Of a DNA stretch of 64,000 nt, positions 1 through 6,690 are shown piece after piece (position 1 is the first letter of the stretch; each line of letters opens with the position of its first letter). The translations under genes and the position numbers were made by a program. The stretch lies in the NCBI RefSeq assembly GCF_003590795.1, contig NZ_QYUL01000004.1, positions 62,001 through 126,000 of the forward strand, in the 5' to 3' direction. The notes beneath the pieces were generated by a model. It made no database searches. It was not told the DNA's origin and saw only the letters and a list, made by a program, of their open reading frames with translations. This DNA comes from Azospirillum cavernae. Lineage in GTDB: Bacteria; Pseudomonadota; Alphaproteobacteria; Azospirillales; Azospirillaceae.

Positions 1-634
1 TGATGATGCCGATGTCGTCAACGGTGGCATCCTGGACGGCCAGCGTGCCCCTGCCCAGGAAACGGGCGGTCGGAACGGCGAGGGTCGCCCCCTTCGCCAC
101 CAGCTTGCCCTTGGCGAGGAGCGCTGCGGCGCCGACGCTGTGGGCGCCTTGAAGGGCCTTCAGCGTGGCCTTGCCCTGGACCTGGGCGCCGGCCACCCAA
201 TTGACCTTGGCTGTGATCGGGTTATGGAACCGACCGAACCCCTTCAGCTCGACCACCTGCTTGCGGTGGATCGCGCCGATGGCGGCGAAACGGCCCCGAC
301 CGCGAAGGCGGTTGTGGGGCACATTCACGAACAGGTCGCCGATCAGGTCGGCCTCGCCGATCATCGGTTCGGCGTAGGCGGTGTGGGTCGTGACCTCGGT
401 CGGGGCGCAGACCGCCAGCAGTATCTGGGTTCCGTCCTCGCAGAGGAGCGGCACGCCGTCCTGACACAGCAGGACGGGACAGGCGGCCTCGCACGTCAGC
501 AGCAGGATCGGCTCGCCGTCCTCGCACAGCAGACACAGCCCATCCTCGCACAGCAGGAACACGTCCCCCTCGCAGGGTGAGGAGGTCGCCCGCCTCACCC
601 ATCGGCGTTCGGAAAGGAGACGGGTGAGCTGCAT
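1..634 (-). CDS. Phage structural-region protein with N-terminal cysteine repeats, partial (runs off the window)
   Basis: The minus-strand frame opens with ATG at 634 and stays open to position 1, so the C-terminus is missing (at least 211 residues). The start lies 3 bp after the stop of the tail-type gene at 638, so the two are probably cotranslated. Residues 21-76 hold nine cysteines in a repeated LLCEDG/LLCQDG motif (starting near residues 27, 35, 55 and 63), followed by a more ordinary alpha/beta-type region with many Gly, Ala and Lys residues. I do not recognise the family. Position next to a tail-type gene suggests a virion or tail-associated protein, which is inference. No better frame exists on the plus strand here. 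Confidence 0.6.
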   Translation of the reverse strand, partial: MQLTRLLSERRWVRRATSSPCEGDVFLLCEDGLCLLCEDGEPILLLTCEAACPVLLCQDGVPLLCEDGTQILLAVCAPTEVTTHTAYAEPMIGEADLIGDLFVNVPHNRLRGRGRFAAIGAIHRKQVVELKGFGRFHNPITAKVNWVAGAQVQGKATLKALQGAHSVGAAALLAKGKLVAKGATLAVPTARFLGRGTLAVQDATVDDIGII

Positions 635-637
635 GAC

Positions 638-1030
638 TTACTGGTTGCTGGCCTGGATCGACCCGATGGGGAACTCCATCCGGCCCCCGGCGGCCACCGT
701 GTTGGAGGGCGTGACCGCGCCGTAATAGAGAAGCTGCCCCCCGCTCTGGGCGGACATCACGCCGACATGGGAGATCGTTCCCCAGGCGGCGGTCGCGACG
801 GGGAAGGTCAGCAGGTTCTCGTTCGCGCTGACGCCGTCGCTTGGGTCCGAGAAGGTGATGAGCTGGCGGACGTAACTGCCGCCCGTAACCTCGACGCCGG
901 AATTGTCGTCGTTCGGGTTCGAGGTGTAGAGCGCGAGGTAAACCGCACCGGGCGGGGTCGTGTTGTTCGGGTTGCCCCGAAGAAAGAAGTTGATGATCTC
1001 GTTTTCCATGTAGTCGGAGAACGCGGACAT
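638..1030 (-). CDS. Phage tail fibre/structural-like protein
   Basis: A 130-residue protein starting MSAFSDYMENEIINFFLRG. It resembles small phage structural proteins that begin with SxYxENxxLNxxLRG and contain a VYLALYTSNP motif, here with the same order: N-terminal helix, then VYLALYTSNPNDDNSG, a beta-rich middle (GGSYVRQLITF) and a WGTISHVGVM segment. Members are usually found near tail genes; the exact role is not established. The ATG at 1030 was preferred over one five codons upstream because the similarity begins there; GGGAG lies 13 nt upstream. The gene is the first visible one of the minus-strand structural operon and is followed after 3 bp by the cysteine-repeat gene. Confidence 0.7.
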   Translation of the reverse strand: MSAFSDYMENEIINFFLRGNPNNTTPPGAVYLALYTSNPNDDNSGVEVTGGSYVRQLITFSDPSDGVSANENLLTFPVATAAWGTISHVGVMSAQSGGQLLYYGAVTPSNTVAAGGRMEFPIGSIQASNQ

Positions 1031-1388
1031 GGAGCTGGCTCCCAAACAAGTGAATCGTTGGATCGGGCCAAGCTACGGGATCGGGGCGACCGGCGCCGTT
1101 CAGGACTGGGTTCACGGCGCGGCAGTAACTCAGGTTCAAGTTGAAGTAATAAAAGTACATTTCCGAATTTCTGGAAATTTCATCGGTCGAGATGAAGGGG
1201 GGACCCCCACCCCGTACCCTTCAACCCATTGTAAATAAAGGGTGTACCCTTCGCCCCGGCCCTGCGCTTATGGCAAGTCACGGCCTACCCCTGTGCTATG
1301 GTGTGTCTACGGTGATTAACAAATCACTCGCCCATCGAAGGAGAAGGCAAGGGCGTCGATAGGAGAAGTCTGTCTAAATCCGTCCCAT

Positions 1389-1403
1389 GTCCAAATGTTG
1401 GAC
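1389..1403. promoter_or_regulatory. 15-bp palindrome copy 1 (GTCCAAATGTTGGAC)
   Basis: Arms GTCCAA and TTGGAC around ATG. It is one of five related 15-mers between 1389 and 2895 and lies 71 bp before the start at 1474. Operator function is inferred from symmetry and repetition. Confidence 0.55.
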
Positions 1404-1446
1404 AGAAAGGACGAAGACAGGACAGGTGCGCCCACTTCCCGGACCC

Positions 1447-1461
1447 ATCCAAATTTTGAAC
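1447..1461. promoter_or_regulatory. 15-bp palindrome copy 2 (ATCCAAATTTTGAAC)
   Basis: This lies 58 bp after copy 1 and 13 bp before the ATG at 1474, so a bound protein would block translation initiation or early transcription. Its reverse complement matches copy 3 at 14 of 15 positions. Confidence 0.5.
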
Positions 1462-1473
1462 GGGGTATCGAAC

Positions 1474-2049
1474 ATGACGACGCAAGTAACCTACACGTCC
1501 GCCATGAAGTTGACGGCGGCGGCTTTCGACGGGGTGTCGGATCGCCTCATCCATTTGGCGGCTTCCACGGCGCTGACCTACCTTGCGGGCGTCAACGGGT
1601 GGAACACGGACAAGAAAATTCCCGCTGAAACGGTGCGCGAACAGTTGGTCGATACGTTCCAAACGAGCGGGAACAAGCGGACCACGGCCTACACCTTCGC
1701 GCAAACGGGGTGGAAGCTCGCCGCTCGCCTGTCCAAGGGAGACAAGGCGTTCCGGGAAACCTTGAAGGCGAGCGACTTGCAAGAAGCCGTCAACCTGATT
1801 GTGGTTCAGATCAAGGCGGATTTGCAGGCTGGCAACCTGCCCCTGACCATGGATGGTTTGAAAGCCCTGTTGGAAGGGCCGAAGAAAGACGCCAAGCCCG
1901 CGAAAGGCGCGGCGGAAAAGATCCTCACCTTGCTCAATGCGGACGACAGCGAGTTCAGCGACCAAGAGCTTGAGGACATTCTCGCCGCCGTCCGGGGGCT
2001 GGTCACGGCCCGCGCCCAGCACGCCGCCCCTCTTCAGCAAGCCGCCTGA
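1474..2049 (+). CDS. Hypothetical protein of the phage-like element (191 aa)
   Basis: A mostly helical soluble protein starting MTTQVTYTSAMKLTAAAF. The C-terminal third is acidic (LLNADDSEFSDQELEDIL) after a Lys/Ala-rich linker near residue 135. I recognise no domain. The frame is open upstream to 1387, but the ATG at 1474 gives a natural N-terminus and lies just behind two palindromic operator-like sites. A strong hairpin follows the stop (2060-2082), so the gene is probably a single transcription unit. Control by the palindromes suggests an early or maintenance gene; that is inference. Confidence 0.65.
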   Translation: MTTQVTYTSAMKLTAAAFDGVSDRLIHLAASTALTYLAGVNGWNTDKKIPAETVREQLVDTFQTSGNKRTTAYTFAQTGWKLAARLSKGDKAFRETLKASDLQEAVNLIVVQIKADLQAGNLPLTMDGLKALLEGPKKDAKPAKGAAEKILTLLNADDSEFSDQELEDILAAVRGLVTARAQHAAPLQQAA

Positions 2050-2059
2050 CACGCAACCC

Positions 2060-2082
2060 GGCGGGGGGAAACTCCCCCCGCC
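2060..2082 (+). terminator. Strong hairpin after the 1474 gene
   Basis: Nine-base arms GGCGGGGGG and CCCCCCGCC with a five-base loop AAACT, 10 bp after the stop at 2049. No U-tract follows, so termination is likely but not certain. Confidence 0.55.
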
Positions 2083-2193
2083 AGCGCCCGGCGTTTATGA
2101 AGGCCCATTCTTGGAGTGGGCCGTCATAAGCCTCGAACGAACCCTGCGCCATGTTCTGGCGCGGGGCGTTTGGCGTGCCCACAACCCGGTCTC

Positions 2194-2208
2194 GTTCAAA
2201 ATTTGGAC
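2194..2208. promoter_or_regulatory. 15-bp palindrome copy 3 (GTTCAAAATTTGGAC)
   Basis: Located 27 bp before the start of the gene at 2235, with copy 4 53 bp further on. The spacing resembles that of the first pair (58 bp), which suggests paired operators. Confidence 0.5.
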
Positions 2209-2234
2209 GGGACGCTGTAGGAGAGGTGTGTCCG

Positions 2235-2771
2235 ATGCGACCCCAAATCCAAAAGTTGGACCGGCACCCGATGTTCGGGTTCCTGGTCCAAGCGGCGAAA
2301 GACCGGGCCGGCGGGTGGATTGAGGACCGGGCCGCGTTCGACGCCCTGGTCCTGGCCGAGTATGCGGCCTTGCGCCAAATGCTCCCCGAGGCCAAAGCCC
2401 CGGATGGGCCGGAGCGTGACAGCCTGGACAGCCTGACCGCCGAGTGGTCCTCGCGCATGGCCCGTCCCGCCGCGTGGCGCCCCTCGCTGCCCGAGCGGGT
2501 CTTCCCGGATTTCCCCGACGCCCCGCCCATGCGGGACGAGGACATCCCTGATGACGGCCTGGGCGCGTTCCGGGACATGCTCGACTTTCCCGATCCGGTC
2601 GTGCCCCAGCGCGTGCATCACATACTGGCCGACACCGACCACCGCGTTCAAGTCGCGGCCCAGGCCCAGGCCGACAAGCGGGCCGCCCGCAAGCCGGGCA
2701 AGGCCAAGCAGGTGTTCGAGCCGCCCGTGCCCAAGGGCATGGGTCCGAAAAAGCGCTGGGCGCTGTCCTGA
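2235..2771 (+). CDS. Hypothetical protein of the phage-like element (178 aa)
   Basis: The start ATG at 2235 has a good ribosome binding site (TAGGAGAG, 8-15 nt upstream). The protein starts MRPQIQKLDRHPMFGFLVQAAK, has a helical N-terminal half with many Asp/Glu, a Pro/Asp-rich middle (VFPDFPDAPPMRDEDIPDD) and a basic C-terminus (KRAARKPGKAKQ, PKGMGPKKRWALS). No family is recognised. The basic tail could bind nucleic acid. The fourth palindrome (2247-2261) lies inside codons 5-9, so a protein bound there would act as a roadblock. A later ATG at 2271 is possible but lacks a good binding site. Confidence 0.65.
   Translation: MRPQIQKLDRHPMFGFLVQAAKDRAGGWIEDRAAFDALVLAEYAALRQMLPEAKAPDGPERDSLDSLTAEWSSRMARPAAWRPSLPERVFPDFPDAPPMRDEDIPDDGLGAFRDMLDFPDPVVPQRVHHILADTDHRVQVAAQAQADKRAARKPGKAKQVFEPPVPKGMGPKKRWALS
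2247..2261. promoter_or_regulatory. 15-bp palindrome copy 4 (ATCCAAAAGTTGGAC)
   Basis: Located within the first codons of the 2235 gene. It matches copy 5 at 14 of 15 positions. Confidence 0.45.
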
Positions 2772-2880
2772 TACAGAGTTTCATCGTTTCCAGCGCCAGT
2801 ACCGGCTGACCGCCGGATGCCGCTGACGCCCCGGCCCTGGCCCAGGGTGGATAGGAGAGCCGCGTCCTGATCTGGCCGCC

Positions 2881-2895
2881 GTCCAAAAGTTGGAC
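2881..2895. promoter_or_regulatory. 15-bp palindrome copy 5 (GTCCAAAAGTTGGAC)
   Basis: The best-symmetry copy. It lies 32 bp before the long inverted repeat at 2927-3035 and may control a transcript that includes that structure and the two small genes at 3131 and 3333. Confidence 0.5.
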
Positions 2896-2926
2896 AGCGG
2901 TCGGGATAGAGCGCTGCCGGGTCGGC

Positions 2927-3035
2927 GTCAGGGTCAGAGCCAGGGCGGGGGCGCACCCATCATTATGCTCAGTACGAGCACAACGATGGCCTCGCGGAAA
3001 ATGAAATTCGGCGCCGCCCTGGTCCTGACCCTGAC
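2927..3035 (+). ncRNA. Candidate structured RNA or leader: long inverted repeat
   Basis: Two 22-base arms (2927-2948 and 3014-3035) pair at 20 of 22 positions. They begin GTCAGGGTCAG on the left and end CTGACCCTGAC on the right, around a 65-base loop. The loop contains a small hairpin, GCTC-AGTAC-GAGC (2967-2979). The whole lies in a 359-bp gap with no convincing gene, 96 bp before the small gene at 3131. A frame that crosses it (2890-3189) lacks a ribosome binding site and looks non-coding. The strand is assigned from the flanking genes only. It could be an attenuator, an RNA gene or a DNA-level recognition structure. Confidence 0.4.
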
Positions 3036-3130
3036 CCCGGTTCTGGCCCCGATCCGAACCAAGCCGCCCCTGGTCGCAATCCACCTCAAAACCAGCCGCA
3101 GGTTGGTTCCCCAAAATCAGGGAGGGAACA

Positions 3131-3331
3131 GTGATCGCTCGCATTCCTGGCGGAAAAACCAAACTCGGCTTCGCGAAAGAGGCTCTTGATCTGCTCGAAG
3201 CCGGACAAATCCGACGCTGGCAAGTCATCAACCGGCTGATCCACGTCGGTATTTCATCGGTCGAGGCGAACCTCATCGCCGACCGTGGAACTCTCCCCCA
3301 CCACACCCTCAAAAGACTTCTGGAGGCATAA
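3131..3331 (+). CDS. Small hypothetical protein (66 aa)
   Basis: GTG start at 3131, five bases behind GGGAGGGA, which is a near-ideal binding site. The protein begins MIARIPGGKTKLGFAKEALD and is predicted helical, with a hydrophobic pattern around WQVINRLIHVGISSVEANLI and a C-terminal TLKRLLEA. One base separates its stop from the next start (3333), so the two form a coupled pair. No family is recognised. The size and helical periodicity would suit a small DNA-binding or anti-host protein, but nothing specific supports this. Confidence 0.55.
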   Translation: MIARIPGGKTKLGFAKEALDLLEAGQIRRWQVINRLIHVGISSVEANLIADRGTLPHHTLKRLLEA

Positions 3332-3332
3332 C

Positions 3333-3500
3333 ATGACCCGCAAAGACCGGACCTTCGAGGTTGTCTACAAGGGCGGAAAGCGCCGTCCAAAGCTGGAACT
3401 CGCCACCCTTGCCGCTCTGGCCCTGGCCGAGAACGGAACTCCCCAGCGACAGAAGCCGGTCGAAGGACAGGCCAAGGGTATTCGGTTTGTTCGGCGGTAA
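3333..3500 (+). CDS. Small basic hypothetical protein (55 aa)
   Basis: ATG at 3333 with GGAGG six bases upstream. The protein is strongly basic (MTRKDRTFEVVYKGGKRRPK at the start, GIRFVRR at the end), with an Ala/Leu-rich middle. It directly follows the 66-residue gene and is probably translated from the same message. The charge suggests nucleic-acid contact; no domain is recognised. Confidence 0.5.
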   Translation: MTRKDRTFEVVYKGGKRRPKLELATLAALALAENGTPQRQKPVEGQAKGIRFVRR

Positions 3501-3777
3501 TTGCCAGGAGGTGGGGACGGGGCGACAAGCCCCGGCACCGCCTTCAACCGCCGCCGATGCCGCAGCCCAGCTTCAGAGACATTCTCAGACCCATAATTTC
3601 TCATCACATCAAAATCTTAATCCCTTTCTCCTTGGATTAGATTTTCTCTCCTAAGAGCCTCTAGAGACTTCATTGTCAATAGGGCTGCATCTCTAATAAT
3701 AATAATTTTGTATATAAGGGGAAATTCACGAAATCTGATCCAAGGAGAAAAACACTAATCCATTGGAACTCTTAAAA
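3501..3777 (+). promoter_or_regulatory. AT-rich promoter region before the HNH-like gene
   Basis: The gap is clearly AT-rich compared with its surroundings. A sigma-70-like pair can be read: TTGTCA at 3673-3678, 17 bases, then ATAATA at 3696-3701. An alternative TATATA lies 3' of that. AAGGAG at 3742-3747 is the only good binding site, but it lies 15 bases before TTG 3763 and 30 before ATG 3778, so the true start of the next gene is uncertain. Confidence 0.45.
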
Positions 3778-4683
3778 ATGGGTCGAAAATCTATCACTCT
3801 GTCCCAGATAAGCGACGAACTGACCGGTGATGCCCAGGCCATGGCCCGGCTCATGAATCGGCCGCTCATCGACTACCCAGACGAGTGTTGGCTGGACCCC
3901 GGCCGACGCAAGGTCACGGCTGACGGCCGGCAGCAAACCCTCCGTTACTGGCTCTACGAGACCCTGACCCAGGCCCCAGTTGGGGATGGCTACACGCTCC
4001 GACCGTTGGCGACGTGCATCTCCCCTGACTGCGTGAACCCGAAGCATCAGGCCCGCGCACCGCGCCAAAGACCGGGCCGCAAACCCGGACAGGCTCCGCA
4101 ACAACGCAGCCGCTCGGCCGTGGATGTGACTTGGCCCGACGCCCAAACCCTCCTCATGCTGCTGGTCCTCGACCCGCCAGCGTGGCAGGAGGAGTACCGC
4201 ACCCGCTGCTGGGAGTGGACCGGGCCAGTGCAGCAGTTCGGCCAAAAGCGCCTGCCCAAGCTGAAAGGACAGGCTGCCCATCACGCCGTGTGGGAGCTGT
4301 TTAACCGCCGTCCACTCCAGGGCCGGTTCAAGAAGGCTTGCCGCAATGACATGTGCGTGAACCCCACGCACCTTATCATCCCGGCCCATGCCCTAGCCCA
4401 GACCGACACCCCGGTCCAGCCCGTTCACGCACCGGTTGCCGTCAACCAACCGGTGCCCGAGGCCATCACGTTGGACGGAGAGACCCTGGGCGACCTCCGG
4501 GAAGACCTCCTCTACATGCTGGGCTGTATCCACCAGCAGCCGGAGTTGCTACCGCGCTACACCAAGTGGCTGCTGAACCGACCGAACAACCGCTATCTGC
4601 ATGACCTCATGCAAGAACTCGCCATTGAGGAGAAATGGGTTCGGACGATGCTGGAGCAAATTCAATGGACCTACCAATCGTAG
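3778..4683 (+). CDS. HNH-like protein with two CVNPxH zinc motifs
   Basis: About 301 residues; a TTG start at 3763 would add five. Two regions carry the cysteine pattern of phage HNH endonucleases: CISPDCVNPKHQ near residue 80 and CRNDMCVNPTHL near residue 190. The second is preceded, as in HNH_3-type enzymes, by a CWEWTG motif and a His pair in AHHAVWELFNRRPL. The first copy lacks an obvious upstream His, so it may be a structural zinc knuckle. A Pro/Gln/Arg-rich linker joins the two, and the C-terminal 90 residues are helical. Likely a homing-type or phage endonuclease, or a DNA-binding derivative. The next gene starts inside its last six codons. Confidence 0.6.
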   Translation: MGRKSITLSQISDELTGDAQAMARLMNRPLIDYPDECWLDPGRRKVTADGRQQTLRYWLYETLTQAPVGDGYTLRPLATCISPDCVNPKHQARAPRQRPGRKPGQAPQQRSRSAVDVTWPDAQTLLMLLVLDPPAWQEEYRTRCWEWTGPVQQFGQKRLPKLKGQAAHHAVWELFNRRPLQGRFKKACRNDMCVNPTHLIIPAHALAQTDTPVQPVHAPVAVNQPVPEAITLDGETLGDLREDLLYMLGCIHQQPELLPRYTKWLLNRPNNRYLHDLMQELAIEEKWVRTMLEQIQWTYQS

Positions 4684-4916
4684 TCGCGCCGGACGGTCAA
4701 GTCGGCGTCCCGGCCTATGTGGTCCGATCCCACATTCCAAAGGCCAAATCCTGGCCCACCCCCACGAACGAACGAACCTTCACCGACCCCGGTCACGGCC
4801 TTTGCCTACAGGCCGAGTATTTGGGGCGCATGTACAACCGCACGAAGACGCCGGAGATCAAGGCGCAGATCGGTGCCGTGCTCCATGCCCTGCTTCAGTT
4901 CCAGCGAGGTGAATAG
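4665..4916 (+). CDS. Hypothetical protein (83 aa)
   Basis: ATG 4665, with GGAG nine bases upstream, overlaps the end of the HNH-like gene by 19 bp in another frame, indicating translational coupling. The protein starts MDLPIVVAPDGQVGVPAYVV and ends in a helix (LGRMYNRTKTPEIKAQIGAVLHALLQFQRG). An upstream ATG at 4635 is possible but has no better signal. No family recognised. Confidence 0.55.
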   Translation: MDLPIVVAPDGQVGVPAYVVRSHIPKAKSWPTPTNERTFTDPGHGLCLQAEYLGRMYNRTKTPEIKAQIGAVLHALLQFQRGE

Positions 4917-4918
4917 AA

Positions 4919-5158
4919 ATGCCCAATTCACTCTCCACACACCAGAACTATGAGCTGATACAGGAACTCCGCAACCGGGGACTCTGTGTGGCCTATCTTG
5001 AAATTGATGACGTTTCAGACGATGCCCTCTTTAACGGTGAAGAAGACGCAAAAAATTTCGTTGAAACGAACAAGAGGGCCGTCGAAGCTTGCATGACAGA
5101 GGCCGGAATATCGGCTGTTCAATCTTATCTGTTTGAAGATCGCGGAGAAAAACAGTGA
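4919..5158 (+). CDS. Small acidic hypothetical protein (79 aa)
   Basis: ATG 4919, two bases after the previous stop, with GAGGTG as binding site. Acidic and probably alpha/beta, with an LCVAYLEIDDVSDDALFNG core. A hairpin-type terminator repeat follows at 5248-5281, ending the HNH transcription unit. No family recognised. Confidence 0.55.
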   Translation: MPNSLSTHQNYELIQELRNRGLCVAYLEIDDVSDDALFNGEEDAKNFVETNKRAVEACMTEAGISAVQSYLFEDRGEKQ

Positions 5159-5247
5159 GCGGTCAATCGACAGAACACGGCCCTTTGCGATTTCAGGCAC
5201 CGAGTATTCTGGACTTAGCCCCGCTCCCCTAACCTGATCCCCACAAA

Positions 5248-5281
5248 CGCCGTCCCTCCGGGCGGCGTTATCGTTTCGGCA
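5248..5281 (+). terminator. Hairpin repeat, copy 1
   Basis: A GC-rich stem (AACGCCGTCC with GGGCGGCGTT, one mismatch) is followed by ATCGTTT. The 34-bp unit recurs at 5683-5716 with two differences. Each copy sits after one gene and 20-64 bp before the next, so it may act as a terminator or as a leader attenuator. Confidence 0.6.
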
Positions 5282-5344
5282 AGGACAGGATCACCCCGAC
5301 ATCAACACCCAACTCCCCATGCTTCAACTCCAGAGGAACGTCCG

Positions 5345-5584
5345 ATGAAGTATCACGTCCACTTTGAAGCAAGCGCCGCTGTCGGCGTCGCCTTCGAGGT
5401 CGAGGCTTCCTCTGCGGAAGAAGCGGAACGCATCGCAGCGGCCAAATTCGATCCTCAAAAGGTCGTCGATGACCTGCTGGAAATCAACGAACACACCTTG
5501 GCCGGATACGGTCAGAGCGTGAGCCACGTCGTCGTGTCGGTGGACGACAGTGGGTTCGAGGTCGTGGACGCTTATCAGAATTGA
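5345..5584 (+). CDS. Small acidic hypothetical protein (79 aa)
   Basis: ATG 5345 with an AGAGGA-type site about 9 bases upstream. The protein (MKYHVHFEASAAVGVAFEVE at the start) has a beta-hairpin followed by an acidic helix (ASSAEEAERIAAAKF) and a terminal strand, a pattern seen in many small phage and plasmid proteins with a beta-alpha-beta layout. It stands alone between two copies of the terminator-like repeat. No function can be given. Confidence 0.55.
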   Translation: MKYHVHFEASAAVGVAFEVEASSAEEAERIAAAKFDPQKVVDDLLEINEHTLAGYGQSVSHVVVSVDDSGFEVVDAYQN

Positions 5585-5682
5585 CGCCTGATTCTGGACC
5601 GCCCTCACAAGCGACAGCCGCCGACAATCCAACGCAGTTCACGACCAAGTTACCAAAGCATTCCTAACCCAGTCCTGACAAG

Positions 5683-5716
5683 CGCCGCCCCTCCGGGCGG
5701 CGTTATCGTTTTGGCA
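5683..5716 (+). terminator. Hairpin repeat, copy 2
   Basis: Perfect eight-base arms CGCCGCCC and GGGCGGCG with loop CTCC, then TTATCGTTTT, a good intrinsic terminator. Near-identical to 5248-5281. Confidence 0.65.
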
Positions 5717-5735
5717 TGAACTGGAGCACCCCAAC

Positions 5736-6128
5736 ATGAACGCTCAGGTCTCTCGCCAGGAACTCACCGAGTTCCACGACGCCTGCAACCCCCCGAAGGA
5801 AATCACGGCCGCCACCTTGGTCGAGGCTTACCACCGCGCGAAGGGCCAGATGACCATCGAGATGGTGGCCGACCGCCTCGACGCGGCCACCGCCCGGATC
5901 GGCCAGGGGCATTTCACCATCACCTTCTCCACCAACTCCAGCCCTTACAGCGCCCCGGTCTTCCTCTCGCATTGGTTCCGCGACGCGGGCGCCAAGTACG
6001 AGGAGTGCCACACGGTGGGGCGGGGCAAGACCGTCGCCGAGGCTCTGGAGGCGCTGGACGATTATGTCGGCAGCTTCCACCGCACGAATTTCACCCCCGA
6101 GGAAGTCGCCGCAACCACCGGCCTCTGA
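5736..6128 (+). CDS. Hypothetical protein (130 aa)
   Basis: ATG 5736 follows CTGGAGCACC. Helical N-terminus, a beta-rich middle (GHFTITFSTNSSPYSAP) and a C-terminal helix (TVAEALEALDDYVGSF). First gene of a coupled run to 7093. No family recognised; the composition matches the other small genes of this array. Confidence 0.55.
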   Translation: MNAQVSRQELTEFHDACNPPKEITAATLVEAYHRAKGQMTIEMVADRLDAATARIGQGHFTITFSTNSSPYSAPVFLSHWFRDAGAKYEECHTVGRGKTVAEALEALDDYVGSFHRTNFTPEEVAATTGL

Positions 6129-6149
6129 CCCAAACCAGGAGATCGCCCA

Positions 6150-6485
6150 GTGCAACGCCTCATCATCACCCCGTCCCACCGCCACCAGCAGGGTCCGGGC
6201 AAGAAGTCGCATCTGCGCATGCTGGAAAAGCTGCTGGCGCGCAACGCCGCGCTCTCCACCAAGACGAACCATTTCCAGTACATCCCCGGCCTGTCCCTGA
6301 AGGTGATGTCCACCCCGCACCAGACGCAGGAGGAGCGCCGCGCCCGCAAGCTGGAGGCAAAGCTGCTGAAGGCGACCGGCGAGCGCGCCACCGCGCTGGC
6401 CGCCAAGGCGCAGAAGGCCCGCCTCGCCCTGGCCCTGAAGCTCCAGGCCGCCAACGCCAACAACGCGAAGAAGGCGGCGGCTTGA
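6150..6485 (+). CDS. Basic coiled-coil hypothetical protein (111 aa)
   Basis: GTG start with AGGAG eight bases upstream. The second half is a long Lys/Ala/Leu helix (ARKLEAKLLKATGERATALA continuing to the end), strongly basic and likely coiled coil. The N-terminus (MQRLIITPSHRHQQGPGKK) is also basic. This opposite charge to its acidic neighbours would suit a nucleic-acid-binding or packaging-type role. No family recognised. Confidence 0.5.
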   Translation: MQRLIITPSHRHQQGPGKKSHLRMLEKLLARNAALSTKTNHFQYIPGLSLKVMSTPHQTQEERRARKLEAKLLKATGERATALAAKAQKARLALALKLQAANANNAKKAAA

Positions 6486-6486
6486 C

Positions 6487-6690
6487 ATGCGCAGCAACAC
6501 TGACCGGGCGAACGACGCGCTCAATGCCGTCCACACCTACGCCCGCAGCGTCCACCAGTTGGACGAGCCGGTCGAGGACAATCTGACCGACCTGCTGACC
6601 GATCTCCGGCATCTCGCCGTCCGCGAAGGCATCGACTTCGACCATGCGGTTTTCATGTCCGAGCTTCATTTCGAGGGGGAGGACATCTGA
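6487..6690 (+). CDS. Small acidic hypothetical protein (67 aa)
   Basis: ATG 6487 directly follows the previous stop. Mostly helical and acidic (LDEPVEDNLTDLLTDLRHLA). Its TGA overlaps the ATG of the next gene by one base. Function unknown. Confidence 0.5.
   Translation: MRSNTDRANDALNAVHTYARSVHQLDEPVEDNLTDLLTDLRHLAVREGIDFDHAVFMSELHFEGEDI

Larger units (their letters stand above)
1031..1473. promoter_or_regulatory. Divergent regulatory region with palindromic operators
   Basis: This 440-bp gap separates the minus-strand structural genes from the plus-strand gene at 1474. It contains AAGGGTGTACCCTT (1238-1251), arms AAGGGT/ACCCTT with a 2-bp centre, and a second GTACCCTTC half-site 30 bp to its left (1214-1222 against 1244-1252). 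Two copies of the 15-bp GTCCAAA-type palindrome lie at 1389-1403 and 1447-1461, just before the gene. No convincing coding frame is present. The layout fits a lysogeny-type control region, but no repressor gene is adjacent. Confidence 0.55.

Noticed and set aside
222..1160. 312-residue minus-strand frame over the tail-type gene
   Set aside because: Overlaps the recognisable tail-type gene in another frame and has Arg/Pro-rich shadow composition. The window-edge frame 1-634 explains the same strand better.
1238..2895. CRISPR-like array
   Set aside because: The repeats are 15-bp palindromes with unequal spacing and inside coding sequence; no regular repeat-spacer pattern exists anywhere in the window.
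2890..3189. 99-residue plus-strand frame across the inverted repeat
   Set aside because: No ribosome site, overlaps the better supported gene at 3131, and is explained by the repeat structure.
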